Shown: positions 12,764 through 23,809 of the stretch, piece after piece
Position numbering within the stretch: position 1 is the first letter of the stretch
Layout: every line of letters starts with the position of its first letter
Source: Gentiana macrophylla
Lineage: Eukaryota; Streptophyta; Magnoliopsida; Gentianales; Gentianaceae
Assembly (NCBI GenBank): GCA_026214975.1
Contig: CM047806.1
Coordinates: 55,383,947-55,447,946 of the forward strand
DNA length: 64,000 nt
Reading direction: 5' to 3'
Translations under genes and position numbers: made by a program
Notes under the pieces: model-generated
Databases searched by the model: none
What the model was told of the DNA's origin: nothing
The model's input: the letters and a program-made list of their open reading frames with translations, nothing else

Positions 12764-14126
12764 TCAACCAAAATCCAAACTCAAGAAGACCAATAGCTTA
12801 CGAAAAGAGAACAATGCGAGAACCATAGAAATCAAATTTTCTAGAAACTTACCTCTCGTGGCTCTCGATGATACCTCCTCCCAACCAGAGGATTTCCTTT
12901 TGTTTGCCTTTCGCTCCATCTTCTCTTTAAAATCCACATCAGGCGGATGTGGTCTCTTTCTCACACCTATTTGAGCCATATGCACTAGTGGTGGTAAAAA
13001 CTCGATCTCATAGAACTTATCATCACAAGGTGGACGATCAGGGACCACTAGGCCATCCGGTGGCTTAAATATAGGTGGCTGATCAACTTGGTCTTGATCC
13101 ATAGGCGAGCTTGATAGTAGAATGAGCGATCCCAACTCCTCCTTAGTCTCGATCTCCACATGATCGACGACCACAATCGAATCTACCGCACACTCTTTCA
13201 AGTCATAATTTTGTATATCCTCGGAAAGCGGTGTACTTGGTAAAAGTTGCACCTATTCCATCTCCAAATCTTGTAGTTCCTCTTCATCCCAAAGCGTTTC
13301 AATACCAAAGAATTCTTGCTCACTCATAACGATGGTCGGTACCACCGCACATTCCACCACGGGATCGTCATTTTTCATCTCAAGGGGTGGAAGTGTAGTA
13401 GGAATAAAGTGAAACATGCCTTCATCAAATTTCACAATAGGAGGAGACGGTAATATGGGCGATCCCAACTCAATCCCTTGCTCTGACACCTCATCATAGT
13501 AGAGTAAATCCTCAACCTCACTTCCCACCTTAACTTCTTCAGTGCCAACCTCATCAGCCATAACCACTTCTATTGCACATGCCTGCTCTTTCTGCTTGAG
13601 CCCCATCATTTCAATCAACTGCCCCACCCGGTCTTGAAGGTTTCTGATGGCGGAGTCGGTACTTATCTTGAACTCTTGCATGTCCCATGATCGCTCTGCA
13701 GAGGCTCGGTTCGGCCGCTCTAGTAGCTCCATTTGACTGTCGGTGAGACTCTCTTGTGGCACGGGAGCAAACTGATCATACTGACTTTGATTCATCGGAG
13801 GCGGGTAGCAGGCTTCTTTCCAAGATGGATTCTGATCAAACGGCCGAATCTGTGCAAAGTTGTCAACATGCCCAGCGTGAGAACCAAAATCATGATAAGC
13901 ACAGTGGGTTCTGATATCCCTCATACTATTGTGGCTCATTACTCGAATAACCATAATTCTGATCCTGGTATGCACTAGGGCACTGATAGGCCCAAGATTC
14001 CTGGTTACTCTGTTGTTGATACTGAGGCTGAGGCACATACTGTTGTTGATAATATTGTTCAGCTGCCTGTGGTTGGTAGGGGAATTGTTGTTCAGGTGAG
14101 TAGTATTGATTGGAGAATCCATCCAT
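12764..14126 (-). pseudogene. Gag-like protein of the Tat-type element, frameshifted and with an in-frame stop
   Basis: The gag-like reading begins with a Q/Y/P-rich N-terminus (13926-14126, minus: FSNQYYSPEQQF, QQQYVPQPQYQQQ). It then needs a change of frame near 13930 to enter the long frame ending at 13253. That frame contains ISTDSAIRNLQDRVGQLIEMM (as two parts), matching the coiled NLETQIGQL-type segment of plant gypsy gag. After an in-frame TAG at 13253-13255 the same frame stays open to 12764 with acidic, proline-rich sequence. Gag would form the RNA-packaging particle. No zinc knuckle was seen. It is the only coding trace in the element, placed just after the primer site. Confidence 0.65.
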
Positions 14127-14306
14127 TTAGGCTCAAACTGCAAGATCTTAGGAAACAACAACAACACACTCATGGTATCTCGTCACCACCGCCACAATAA
14201 TAGGTCGTATGGCTCTTCAGCTGTAAAAAAGGAAACAACAAGAAAACGCAGTAAAAACAACCTAAGCCCAAGCGTTCGGTCAACTTAAAAGATATTAGAC
14301 GTTACT

Positions 14307-14324
14307 CCCACGCAATGGCACCAA
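14307..14324 (-). other. Primer-binding site of the Tat-type element
   Basis: The minus strand reads TGGTGCCATTGCGTGGGA six bases inside the right LTR, close to the TGGCGCCGTTGCCGGGGA primer site (tRNA-Asp type) of plant Tat/Athila elements. It fixes the element direction. Confidence 0.8.
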
Positions 14325-14330
14325 AATTCT

Positions 14331-16115
14331 TGATAGAAAATTACTTAACCGCTAACTTTCACCGACAGAGTATCCGGTCAACGGGAGTATAGTGGTCACA
14401 AGGTCGAATCCACAGGGAGTAATGTCTAAGTACCAAAGCTGACTCGAACTTAGTTCAGGTCAAAATATGGTGGGAGGATATTATACTAATGCAGAAATAA
14501 AGATTATACTGACGAGTTTATTTCTAGGTATTAAAAGGTATAGCCGAACTATGATCCCATGAGCTACTTTTACCCCTTAGGAAGGACTTGACAGGGAGCG
14601 TGTCTTAACCGACCTACCTATCCAATGTAGTTTAACGATATCCACGGGTGCCAACTCATAATTCTAGTGATTAGACTGAACAACTCGATCTAACCACCCT
14701 CTGTGAAGCTAACCGACTCTCCATTTAGAAAACCGATTATCCTAACATGATTACACTCTAGAGTCACTCGAACAACGATGACAACCCTCTGTATTGGAAA
14801 TGGACCTAACAACTAGGCTGAATCTACGCAACGATCCTAAAACCTCTTATCGCACATCTCACCGCAAAATGCATCTATAAGTTTGATGTGTGTAACAGTG
14901 AACTAGGTGATCAATCTAATTCAAAGATGTTAAAATAAGTTTTAGGACGTGGATTAATCATTTAAACATAATATTACGCACTACACAACTCCCAATCTCA
15001 TCCCCCTTAGGGTTTTCGCTCGCTTTCATAACTCGACTACATATGCAATTAGCTACTCATGATTATGCTATTAAACGAAATAAGAAAAGAAAACATGATT
15101 GGAATAGTAAAAGAGAAATAATTCATTACCATAAAATAGCAGAAAATCTGATCCAGAAAAGTATGATGAAATAATTGCACCGAAAAGTCGAATCTTTTGT
15201 TCTTGAAAAGTAAATCTAAGCTATAACAAGTATGTAGAATCGAAGGGAGTAATCTATGGAATCAAAGGATTGAAAGGTGATCAAACTATACTAAAATCGC
15301 CCCTAAATCGCCTAGGAAAAGTCTGAAGACGGCCAAAGATATGTAGAAATTTGAATGAGTTTGCATATTTATAGTGTAGTAGTCGAAAAAATGCATACAT
15401 CGGTCACAAACGCCAATTTGCCTCCTGTCAAATGCTAGTTCACCTGGAAATCTTAAATGATATTAGGGTTTCTCCTTCCATGGACGAGCGTTTGGCATTC
15501 CTTGAATGCTCGTTTGATGACTCATGTCTTGAGGGCAAACGCCCGTCTGTGTATCCTAGACGCCCGTTTATCTTGTATGAGCTTCCTTGAGTCGGGCTGA
15601 ACCCATCCAAACGCTAGTTTGGGGTAATTTGGACGCCAGTTCATCTGAATTTCTAACTTTCAGTATTTGACGCCAACTCTGTCAAATGCCAGTTTGAGGT
15701 AGCCAAACGCCAGTTTGGAGTAGGCTTGAGTCAAACGCCAGTTTGAGATAGGGCAAACGCCAGTTTGCCTTGATTTCACTCCAAACTTGACTTTTCCTTG
15801 CTTTCATGCTACTTTCATGCCACGGACAAGTTTCTCATTCCAAAACATCGCCTTCCGGGTTATTGAGTCACCTAAGTTCTGCATTAACATATACGAACAA
15901 ACACCACGCGTAATTCCACAAGACAAAAGTGCTCGAAAATGAGGTAAAAATCTCTAAAAAGGCGGAGTTTCCTATCGATGTGACAGTTTAACTCCCCGTG
16001 CGTATAAATCTCGATATTAATCTTGAAAAGGCCTAAATCTACCCAAAACATGCCAATAAAGTGATAAACGGGGGTTAAACTGCGCACCAAAGTACAGTAA
16101 AGTTGACTCCTATCA
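14331..16115 (-). repeat. Tat-type LTR (right; 5' LTR of the element)
   Basis: 1785 bp, starting TGATAGAAAATT and ending CTCCTATCA on the plus strand, followed by GTGTG. It holds the same TATA box (near 15370) and the same palindrome array (about 15405-15775) as the left LTR. Most differences are single-base changes. Confidence 0.92.
15405..15775. promoter_or_regulatory. Second copy of the CAAACGCCAGTTTG-like array
   Basis: About 12 copies in the equivalent part of the right LTR, for example CAAACGCCAGTTTG near 15733 and 15754. In this orientation the array would lie upstream of the element's own promoter. Confidence 0.6.
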
Positions 16116-16284
16116 GTGTGTCTCATCTGCTTTAGAGCAAGTGGAAGAATGTCGTGGATAAATAGAATAAGGGTAAGGTGCTCTAAAAATAATTGTTGCT
16201 TGTCTTTACCGGCAAGTGGGAGATTGTTAGATGTAGAGTGACCGAAAGGCAATTGTTGCTTGTCAATACGGGCAAGTGGGAGAT
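16116..16284 (+). mobile_element. Copia 3' end with a tandemly doubled polypurine tract
   Basis: After the GTGTG copy the outer copia element resumes. The unit AATTGTTGCTTGTC...GGCAAGTGGGAGATTGTT occurs twice, about 60 bases apart (from about 16191 and 16251). There are thus two polypurine tracts (GCAAGTGGGAGAT ending at 16224 and 16284) and two possible LTR starts (TGTTAGATG at 16225 and TGTTGGAAG at 16285). Confidence 0.75.
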
Positions 16285-18031
16285 TGTTGGAAGTAGCGCC
16301 CAAAAGACATTTTCTGTAATTGTTTTTATAATTAATAAATGACAGATGTATTCTCATCTTATTATTTGCTTCATGCTTATAAGTAATACACTGCTGAAAA
16401 CCCCAAGTCGTATCATATGTAGCCATATAACTTAGTGTGTGTCACACATAAGGATTAAGTTTATGGTGATACACTTGAAATGTTAGTCCGTGGTGAACTT
16501 AATCAAAGTATGGGGTCTATTGATTAAACACCATTAATGCGCCCAGAACACTTTATGGTGTGACCGTCTTATCCAGACCGTCGATATTGGTTATCTAAGT
16601 GGGGCATTTATATATGATGTAGTCATATAGGACTGCACCGATTTAATCAATATTTCTCATATAATTCCGTGATTGAGAAATCTCATTAAATCACAAGATG
16701 ATCATAAACGGATTAACCTTAATCCTGAAGTGATTGCATACTCCTACTTGTTTCAGGATAGGGTTTGCTGTGTTCGTTAAGGATCGCTAAGAGGCGCGGT
16801 CCGAATCACTTTCACGTTGGCACTATTCTGGAACGAGTGAGAAGTGTGTGTCTCACAGATATGGAATTCATTCATTCCTGCGGGAAGTAGAAAGACAATC
16901 CCCTTATTTGTTGATCCTAGAAACTGATCGATCCCGGGAGTTCGTATTGGTTATGAACTAATTGATCACTAATGGGTTAATGGTAAATAAGGATAAGATG
17001 TAATGAAGAAAGTTTACGGAAATTACGGATAGTCTATGGAGGGTTAGTTTATATGTAATGATTATATCAATGGACACTTATCGACTCGACTCGACGTTTT
17101 GAGAATAAGTTATATCTATAATCGATAGAGTTCAGTTTCGGATTTATGGTGGCGTAATTCCGGAATTAATAGGTTGAGTAGAAATATTCTGTTCGATGAA
17201 TATTTTATTCAATTTATTGTAGCTACTGGTTATAGGTCCATGGTCCCCGGGTTGGCTCCTAACACGCGAGTGTTTTCTCGTTTTATGGAACCTAGAGAAT
17301 AAATTAAATAGTTGATCTATTTAATGAATATGCAATATTATTTCTTTGGTAAATAATATGTAAAGTAGAAAAGACATTTTCTATTAAATTAATGACATTT
17401 GTGGCGCCTACTTTTGTGATAAATTAGAAAAAGAAATTTTTCTAGATTATGTCACATGTGTAATTAATTATTTATTTATTTGTTAGATAATAAGAGATTG
17501 ATTTTTTGGTAATTATCTCTTATTTTATGGCAAATATCTTTTCCTTGTGGGAATAGGTAATTGTGGTGTGAAAATGATAACTCTCTCTTGACTAGTTATT
17601 TTCCTATATAAAGAGAGTTCCTCCCAACACAATACACACTAACAATTGCGCCACTTATTAAATAAAAGAAGAGAAAAATTAGTTTCTCGTTTTAGTCATT
17701 AAGAGAAGAAAAACATAGGGTTTTTCTTGGGCATATTCGAGGAGGTTTTACGGCGAGGATCGACGTCCACCAGTCGTCGCTTGGAGATACAATCCGGATG
17801 ATCACGGCTTCTCCCTCTCTGTCGATTTACTATCCCTCTCTGTTTAGGTAAAATTTCAACCTTCTTATAGTTATATTAATTATTTATGTGAAACATATCG
17901 TGGCGAAATCGCATGCGAATTTATTCATAGCTTCCGCTGTGCAAGATCGAGTGTCTCGATCGGTGCTGTGAATCAGATCTGACGATCCAATTATGGATCG
18001 GATCCGGATTCAGGTTTCTGTATATCCAGCA
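16285..18031 (+). repeat. Copia LTR, right copy
   Basis: It starts TGTTGGAAGTAGCGCCC and ends near TATATCCAGCA. It is clearly homologous to 4014-5710 but diverged by many changes, so this element is much older than the Tat-type insertion inside it. A TATA box with CCTATATAAAGAGAGTTCC lies near 17604. The right edge is set by the abrupt start of a gypsy reverse-transcriptase fragment, into which this element appears to have inserted. Confidence 0.75.
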
Positions 18032-19790
18032 TCTATAAGGTCTACTTTTGAATGGAATAAAACCACGTAACAATTCAATGATGTGAACCCAATCTATTTC
18101 TGGTGGGAGCCCTTCAGGTTCTTTAAATATGTCTGTGTAAGAGTTCAACTCTTCAAATTTCTTGTCTAGCTGTTGTGGTCAACCGTGTTGTTTGTATGGC
18201 ATTAAGGCACCCTAGTAGACCTCATGCTCCCCGTTTCATGTACTTTTCAAGTTTCTTACAACTAATCATCTTGAGTTGTCCACCCTCCCTTGTGCTTTTA
18301 AGGATGATGTCCTCACCATCCTTTTTGAATTGAAGCTGCAATTTATCAAAATCAAAAGTTAAGGGGCTATACTTCCTCATCCAATCAACACCAAGCACCA
18401 TGTCACATCCTTCCAATTTAAGTAAATCTCACATCATGGTGAAACCTATGACCATTCATCAGCCAGGGCAGGTTTGGGCACACTGAACATTTTGTTTCCA
18501 TCTACCACTGTCACTAACATAAACTTTGCTGGTTACACTACACACTTCAATTCTTTAGCTAAATTGGCATCCAATAAGGTTTGAGAGCTTCCACTATCAA
18601 TTAGGATTCAGATGTACCTCTTTTTGAGCTTCCCCTGAATTTTGATTGTACTTGTTGATACATGTCCAGACATAGTATTAAGAGAAAGTTGGGAAAAATC
18701 CCTAGGTTGTTCCTCAGTGATCTGCACATATGGCTCTTCTTTTTCTGCCACAATTTCACCGTTGATCTCATCTTCTTCCACTAATATGCAGTTTAGTTGC
18801 TTCTGCTTACACTGATGCCCAAGACTGAACTTCTCATCATACCTTAAAGCACAACCTCTTGGCTCTCTTTTCTTGTAGTTGTGCTGGTGATATAAACTTT
18901 TGTGCAGGATTGGCTGACTTAACAATAGTATATGGTGTACTTGTCTTACTATGACTCAAAGCTGATTTGGTAAGACTGCTAGAGGTGGTCAGTCTAGTAC
19001 CAGATCTGGCCCTCTTCACAATTGAATCTGCCATAACCTCATGTGCTCTAGCAATTTCCAATGCCTTGATAGCAGTTCTAGGACTCATCAAATGTACCAC
19101 ATGTGTAATCTCTGTTTTAAGACCACTAATGAACCTCTTAACATAGTATTCATCAGGTAATTATGGGTTATGTTGCTTTACTAACCCCTTCAAATCTTCA
19201 AATGAAGCATGATATTCATCCACAGTACCATGTTGGCTCAATTTTTCAAATTCATCTAAAACATCTTCCAATGCTCGGTTACAGAATGTCTAACAAATCT
19301 CCTAGCTGAAGTAATGCCAAGAAGACTTTGGAAACCCAGTCTTCCAAACTCCATATCATTTACTAGTACCTCCTCGCAAATACAACTCAGCCAAACCAAC
19401 CTTATGATCCTCATGCATTTTATCAATATAGAAGTATCCTTCACACATTCTAACCCAATCTCTAGGATCAGTACCATCAAATATGGGAAAATCAATCTTA
19501 GGGTGTTTAGCATCATATGTTTCATACTCAGATCTAACATGGTTTACCTTATTCAGAGTTGAAGATGGTGTGGGTAGAAGAGGTGCTGATTTCTCCACCT
19601 GAGCAACTGCTACTTCCTTCCCTTTACTGGGATTTTGGAACAGAGAGAGCATGGTGCTCGTTTGTGAGCGCATTTCTACCATCTCATTCTTAGTTTCTTC
19701 TCGAAATTGAAGCAAGGATTCGTTAATTTTAGCTTGGGCTTTTGATCCTTCTTCTCCAGCCTTAGAACACGTTTCTTCCACCATGATTAA
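18032..19790 (-). pseudogene. Ty3/gypsy gag-protease-RT remnant
   Basis: On the minus strand, in order: gag (19356-19784: a coiled N-terminus, then PKIDFPIFDGTDPRDWVRM, the core of plant gypsy gag); a gag tail (18837-19100); a zinc knuckle DEKFSLGHQCKQKQL whose first cysteine pair is broken by a frameshift near 18840; a protease-end stretch GCDMVLGVDWMRKYSPL (18222-18416); and the start of reverse transcriptase, YTDIFKEPEGLPP and FKSRPYR (18032-18148). It stops where the copia LTR begins. The full protein would package and copy the element RNA, but at least three frame changes make it dead. The remaining pol is not on the far side of the copia element. Confidence 0.8.
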
Positions 19791-19800
19791 ATGGTTGGTG

Positions 19801-19812
19801 TCTCTGATACCA
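19801..19812 (-). other. Initiator-tRNA primer-binding site
   Basis: The minus strand reads TGGTATCAGAGA directly inside the 341-bp LTR and about 20 bases before the gag ATG. This is the usual initiator-methionine tRNA primer site and fixes the minus direction. Confidence 0.85.
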
Positions 19813-19814
19813 GA

Positions 19815-20155
19815 TGTAACAAAACATCAAGCAAAAACAAAAAGTAGAAGAAATTGAGATAGGGGAGAAACATAGATGCAGAGAAGAGCAGAACAGAAGT
19901 TAAGAGGAAGGAAAAGAGGGGATAAGAGCAAATTTCATTAAAACTCTGACAAGCTTCCATTAAATACAATTTCCCTTTAAATACTGCTGAATTACAGACT
20001 AACAAACTCACACTTGCACCCATTTCTGCTCTCAGTTTGCACCCCTTCTCAACAAACTAACAAACGTCATTACTCTAAGAAATGGACTTATTATTTTATT
20101 TGAATTTTCCCACCAAACACTTTCCTAAAATGGAAAGTCTCCTACACTTGTAACA
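19815..20155 (-). repeat. LTR of the gypsy remnant (341 bp)
   Basis: On the minus strand it starts TGTTACAAGTGTAGGAG and ends TTTTGTTACA, immediately before the primer site. It has short terminal inverted TGTTACA/TGTAACA ends. The partner LTR is absent, consistent with truncation by the copia insertion. Confidence 0.75.
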
Positions 20156-20605
20156 AATCCTTCAACCTGAATCTTTCTATAACTCTACCAGAATCCCGCC
20201 AGAACTAAACCTTAAACCCCATGACCCCCCCGAACCCTCTGAAACCCCCGAACTCCTGAACCCTTGAACCCATGAATCCATGAAAAACACAAATTTCAAT
20301 CGTTACTTGTGTTGAAGTCAAAGAACACAAATTCGTTATCAAGGATTCCACAATAATGAGTTGAAATTCCACAACAATACGAATTCGAACTCGTTACAAG
20401 TTTGAATGTTTGTTTGCGGAAAAACGAGTTTGAACTCATTACACAAAATCGAACTCGTTATTCGAACTCGTTACAAGAATTGGATATAACAAGTTCAATG
20501 TGTGTGTGCAGAAAAAACGGAGGGGAGACTTTGAAGAAGAAGATGAAGAATTAGAGAGAGAGGGATTTGTGGAGAAAGGACTTTGAAGGATAAGAGGGGG
20601 ATTTG
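20156..20605. other. Intergenic stretch, no gene seen
   Basis: C-rich, then GAACTCGTTA-type short repeats (20320-20480), then a GA-rich run. No coding or RNA signal recognised. Confidence 0.5.
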
Positions 20606-21409
20606 CAGGGCCAGCCCTGAAATGTTTTTGGGCCTAAGGTCATTCGCCGAATTAGGCCTTTAATTCGAAGTTTTTTTCTCAAAAAAACATGCTTATAAAA
20701 TATTACTTCAACATCGCGTTTTTAACATCCGTAGATACAAAATTCAATTCATTGATAACCTCAAAATATACATACAAAAGTAGTATTCTCTTAGTTTTCT
20801 TGCACATTTACAAACAAAAACCAAATTTATAGGTATACACAAAACGCTTAAATGCCACTAACAAAAGCCACCCCAACACAATGCAAAGGCTAAATGCCTA
20901 AACGAAAAAAAGTAAGGCCGGCAAGGCCAATCACCCCATCAAGTAATGAAGTAAACAAAACATACATGACTAATGTAATGACTGTATGTGATTCTCTTAT
21001 TCAGTCAAAATGAAAGCCCTCTTCCTTCCTTGCTATGCTAAAACCCTCTTTCAATCTTTCTACATACAAAAAAAATTATGATTTTCAAATTATTAATTAT
21101 GTCTACAAGCTTACAATAAGAAAATTTCAAAAATCAAACTATCAAAGTATTAGGGCTTCTAACTATAAGAAAATTAATCACGTATTTACCTCCACTTAAG
21201 AACATAGGGCTTGTGTTGTGTAGGGAAAGATTGACACTTGATATAACTTGAAGATTGAGATTAGAATTTGAAGGGAAAGATGTATTAATGTATTATTAAT
21301 TGTGGGAATTGAAAGAAGAAAAAACATAAAAAGAGGGAAGAAGAAAGCATTGAGCGTTGAAGAGGCAGGGGAGGCAAGGGTTGTTTTTATTTTTGTTTGT
21401 TTGCTTAAT

Positions 21410-21484
<75 letters not shown>

Positions 21485-21753
21485 TATATACACTTTCCTT
21501 GTTTTCCAAATAAAAAAATAAAAAATAAAATGTGTTTTATTATGCATAAATATAAAATGTGTTGTATGTCTAATTTTTTTTAGGCCAAGTAAATTTTTTT
21601 TGGCCTTCATCGTTTCGAGTAAAATTTTCTACAATATATTAGGACGGATTGCATTGATCTACACGAATTTTTTTCCTTCTAACAAAAAATGTCTCCCGAC
21701 ACCGTTGGGCCTAAGACCGCCGCCTCGTTTACCTCACGGTTGGGCCGGCCCTG
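20606..21753. mobile_element. Non-autonomous hAT-like element
   Basis: 1148 bp between CAGGGCCAGCCC and the inverted GGGCCGGCCCTG. It is flanked by 8-base repeats GGGATTTG (20598-20605) and AGGATTTG (21754-21761), seven of eight identical; eight bases is the hAT length. Subterminal GGGCCTAAG/CTTAGGCCC words extend the inversion. There is no transposase and it contains a long TA run. The class is inferred from target-site length and ends. Confidence 0.75.
21415..21478. repeat. (TA)n microsatellite
   Basis: About 31 TA units inside the hAT-like element. The ORFs on both strands here are artefacts of this run. Confidence 0.95.
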
Positions 21754-22224
21754 AGGATTTGGGAGGATTTGAATTTGTGCAAATGAAGGAAGATTTGTGG
21801 CTAAGTAAAGAAGGGCAATTTAGGAATTGCAAGCCTTTTCATTTTTTTTATTCATTAGTTTAGTCAAAGACTAAATAAACAAGTGAAAGTTGAAAATAGA
21901 CTATATAGACAATGGGACAATTATTGAAAAGGACGCATATTGGACTTAATTAGACAAAAATGACATCCAAAACAAACACTTTGTTATAAAGACAAAAAAT
22001 AGATAGATAGACCCAAATACCCTTAATGAAGATAAAATAAAAAGAAAACTACGCCCTGAACGGAAGTTGCTGTTGTGTTTTATTTAATTTAGATTAAAAA
22101 CTTGCTGTTGTGTTTTGCATTTTTTTTTAATTTTCTTTTTTATTTTACTTCAGCTAGACGCTGAAAGGGTTTTTTTTTTTCGTTCGGCGGACAGTGAAAA
22201 TTATTTTTCTTTTTTTTTCATTGA

Positions 22225-22440
22225 CAACCGCGATGCATTGACTACCGTGATGAAGTGACACCGCGATGCACTGACAACTGTGATGCAGAGACACCGAGAT
22301 GAAATGATACCGCGATGCACTGACAACCGCGATGCATTGGCCACCGCAATGCAGGGACAACCCGATGCAGTGACCACCCCCAATGGAGAGACACCGCGAT
22401 GCACTAATAACCGCGATGCATTGACATCGGCAATCATATA
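22225..22440. repeat. 18-bp minisatellite (ACCGCGATGCAYTGACA type)
   Basis: About 12 diverged units of roughly 18 bases built on CCGCGATGCA-TGACA. It is followed directly by the 21-bp family, whose TGCAGTGACATC core is related. Confidence 0.8.
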
Positions 22441-22569
22441 TGAATGACATTTGATATTTTTCCGACTTAATTTCATAAAATCAATTTCTTTTCTTCATAA
22501 AATCGACTTCAAATGGCTATATCTTTTGATATAAAACTACGATCAACATAAATCTTTCACCTTAATTCA

Positions 22570-23110
22570 TATTTTTATGCAGTGACATCGGCAATCATAT
22601 ATGCATTGATATCAACATTTTATGCAGTGACATCAACAATTTATGCAGTGACATGGGCAATTTTTGTAGGGACATCGACAATTTATGCAGTGACATCGGC
22701 AATTTATGCAGTGTCATCAACAATTTATGCAGCGACATCGACAATTTATGCAGCGACATCGGCAATCAGATATGCAGTGACATTTGATGAAGCAACACCG
22801 TGATTACATTTGATATTTTTCTGACTTAATTTCATAAAATCGATTTCTTTTCTTCATAAAATCGCCTTCAAATGGCTATATCTTTCGATATAAAACTACG
22901 ATCAACATAAATCTTTCACATTAATTCATATTTTCATGCAGTGACATCGGCAATCATATATGCAGTGATATCAACATTTTATGCAGTGACATCGGCAATC
23001 ATATATGCGTGACATCGACATTTTATGCAGTGACATCAGCAATCATATATGAATGACATCAACAATTTATTTAGTGACATCGGCAATCAAATATGCAGTG
23101 ACATCAACAT
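22570..23110. repeat. 21-bp minisatellite inside a 359-bp duplication
   Basis: The unit ATGCAGTGACATCGGCAATT (about 21 bases) is repeated some 18 times in two blocks. The lead-in beginning CATTTGATATTTTTC occurs at 22448 and again at 22807, a 359-bp offset, so a larger unit was duplicated as a whole. Translation gives meaningless TSTIYAV heptads. Confidence 0.85.
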
Positions 23111-23800
23111 TTTTGTAAAACTTTTTGTCCCGAAATTAGGAAGATTTTTCAGGGGAAATCAAGCTTATGTGCCGCGTCGAGCTATATCGAGTACTTAGCA
23201 AGTCGAGTTCAATGTTGCCTTTTTATGGCTCAATCGAGCCCGAACTTTTTTAGTCGATTCGAGCTCGAGCCCTAGGGAGTATCGAAACCCTTCATTCTAT
23301 TACGATACTATCCAACCCCTTCATTATTCCCATCTAAGCTAGCCATTAGCCTTTATCTATTGGCAAGCTTCTCTATCCATAAAATGTGAATGGAAAAAGG
23401 AATTATAATTAAAATTGTTCACCTAAATAATCATAACTTCAATACATGCAACAACATATTTTGGCATCAAAAGCTGATCCATATTAGGGGAAGTCAAACA
23501 CATCTGTTTCAAAGAAGTTTTTGATCACTTGACAAAAAAAAAGAAAATAAACATTTAAAGGAGTACAAAAAAGCTTCAGAAAAATACTGAGTATCCTCCT
23601 CCTCCTATTCCCAAAAGCAAAGGTTTGTATTAACTTGACCTCATCAAAAAAAATAGCATGCATCATCATTAATTTGCTTTCAAATTCTCATTTGTGAGTT
23701 TCTTTTTTTACACTTTGTTCCCCTGGTTCTGCTAGCCTTTTGGTTAAGGCATTGAGCTTGTATTCTGTCCATGTTTGCTTCCCACCACAATTTTGCATGC
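23111..23800. other. Intergenic, small hAT-like debris
   Basis: No gene seen. TCGAGCTCGAGCC-like words at 23180-23290 resemble remains of small hAT-type elements. A TAGCC-TTTGGTTAAGGC stretch near 23733 recalls a SINE/tRNA A box but lacks a partner B box. Confidence 0.4.
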
Positions 23801-23809
23801 ACTTCTGAT

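Larger units (their letters stand above)
9129..16115 (-). mobile_element. Tat/Athila-type Ty3/gypsy element lacking pol (LARD-like)
   Basis: A structurally complete element of 6987 bp: two near-identical LTRs (9129-10911 and 14331-16115), both starting TGATAG and ending ATCA, with a perfect GTGTG target duplication. Minus orientation follows from three signs: the primer site TGGTGCCATTGCGTGGGA (14307-14324, close to the tRNA-Asp type used by Tat/Athila), the polypurine tract AAGTGTGGGGTGGT on the minus strand at 10912-10925, and the TATA box in each LTR. The 3.4-kb internal part has a gag-like frame only; no protease, reverse transcriptase or integrase was found. It would depend on enzymes from a related full element. 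It sits inside an older copia element. Confidence 0.9.

Noticed and set aside
12537..12974. 145-codon plus-strand ORF
   Set aside because: Antisense to the gag-like region of the Tat-type element and without similarity.
15884..16426. 180-codon minus-strand ORF at the Tat/copia junction
   Set aside because: It spans two different LTR elements and the target duplication, so it cannot be an ancestral gene.
21296..21610. Two overlapping ORFs on opposite strands with YIYIYI
   Set aside because: Translation of the (TA)n run inside the hAT-like element.
22154..22803. CRISPR-like regular repeats and the ORFs in them
   Set aside because: Units are contiguous 18/21-bp tandem repeats without unique spacers, in plant DNA; the ORFs are repeat translations.
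23725..23775. tRNA- or SINE-like TTTGGTTAAGGC stretch
   Set aside because: Only an A-box-like piece; no matching B box, no cloverleaf.
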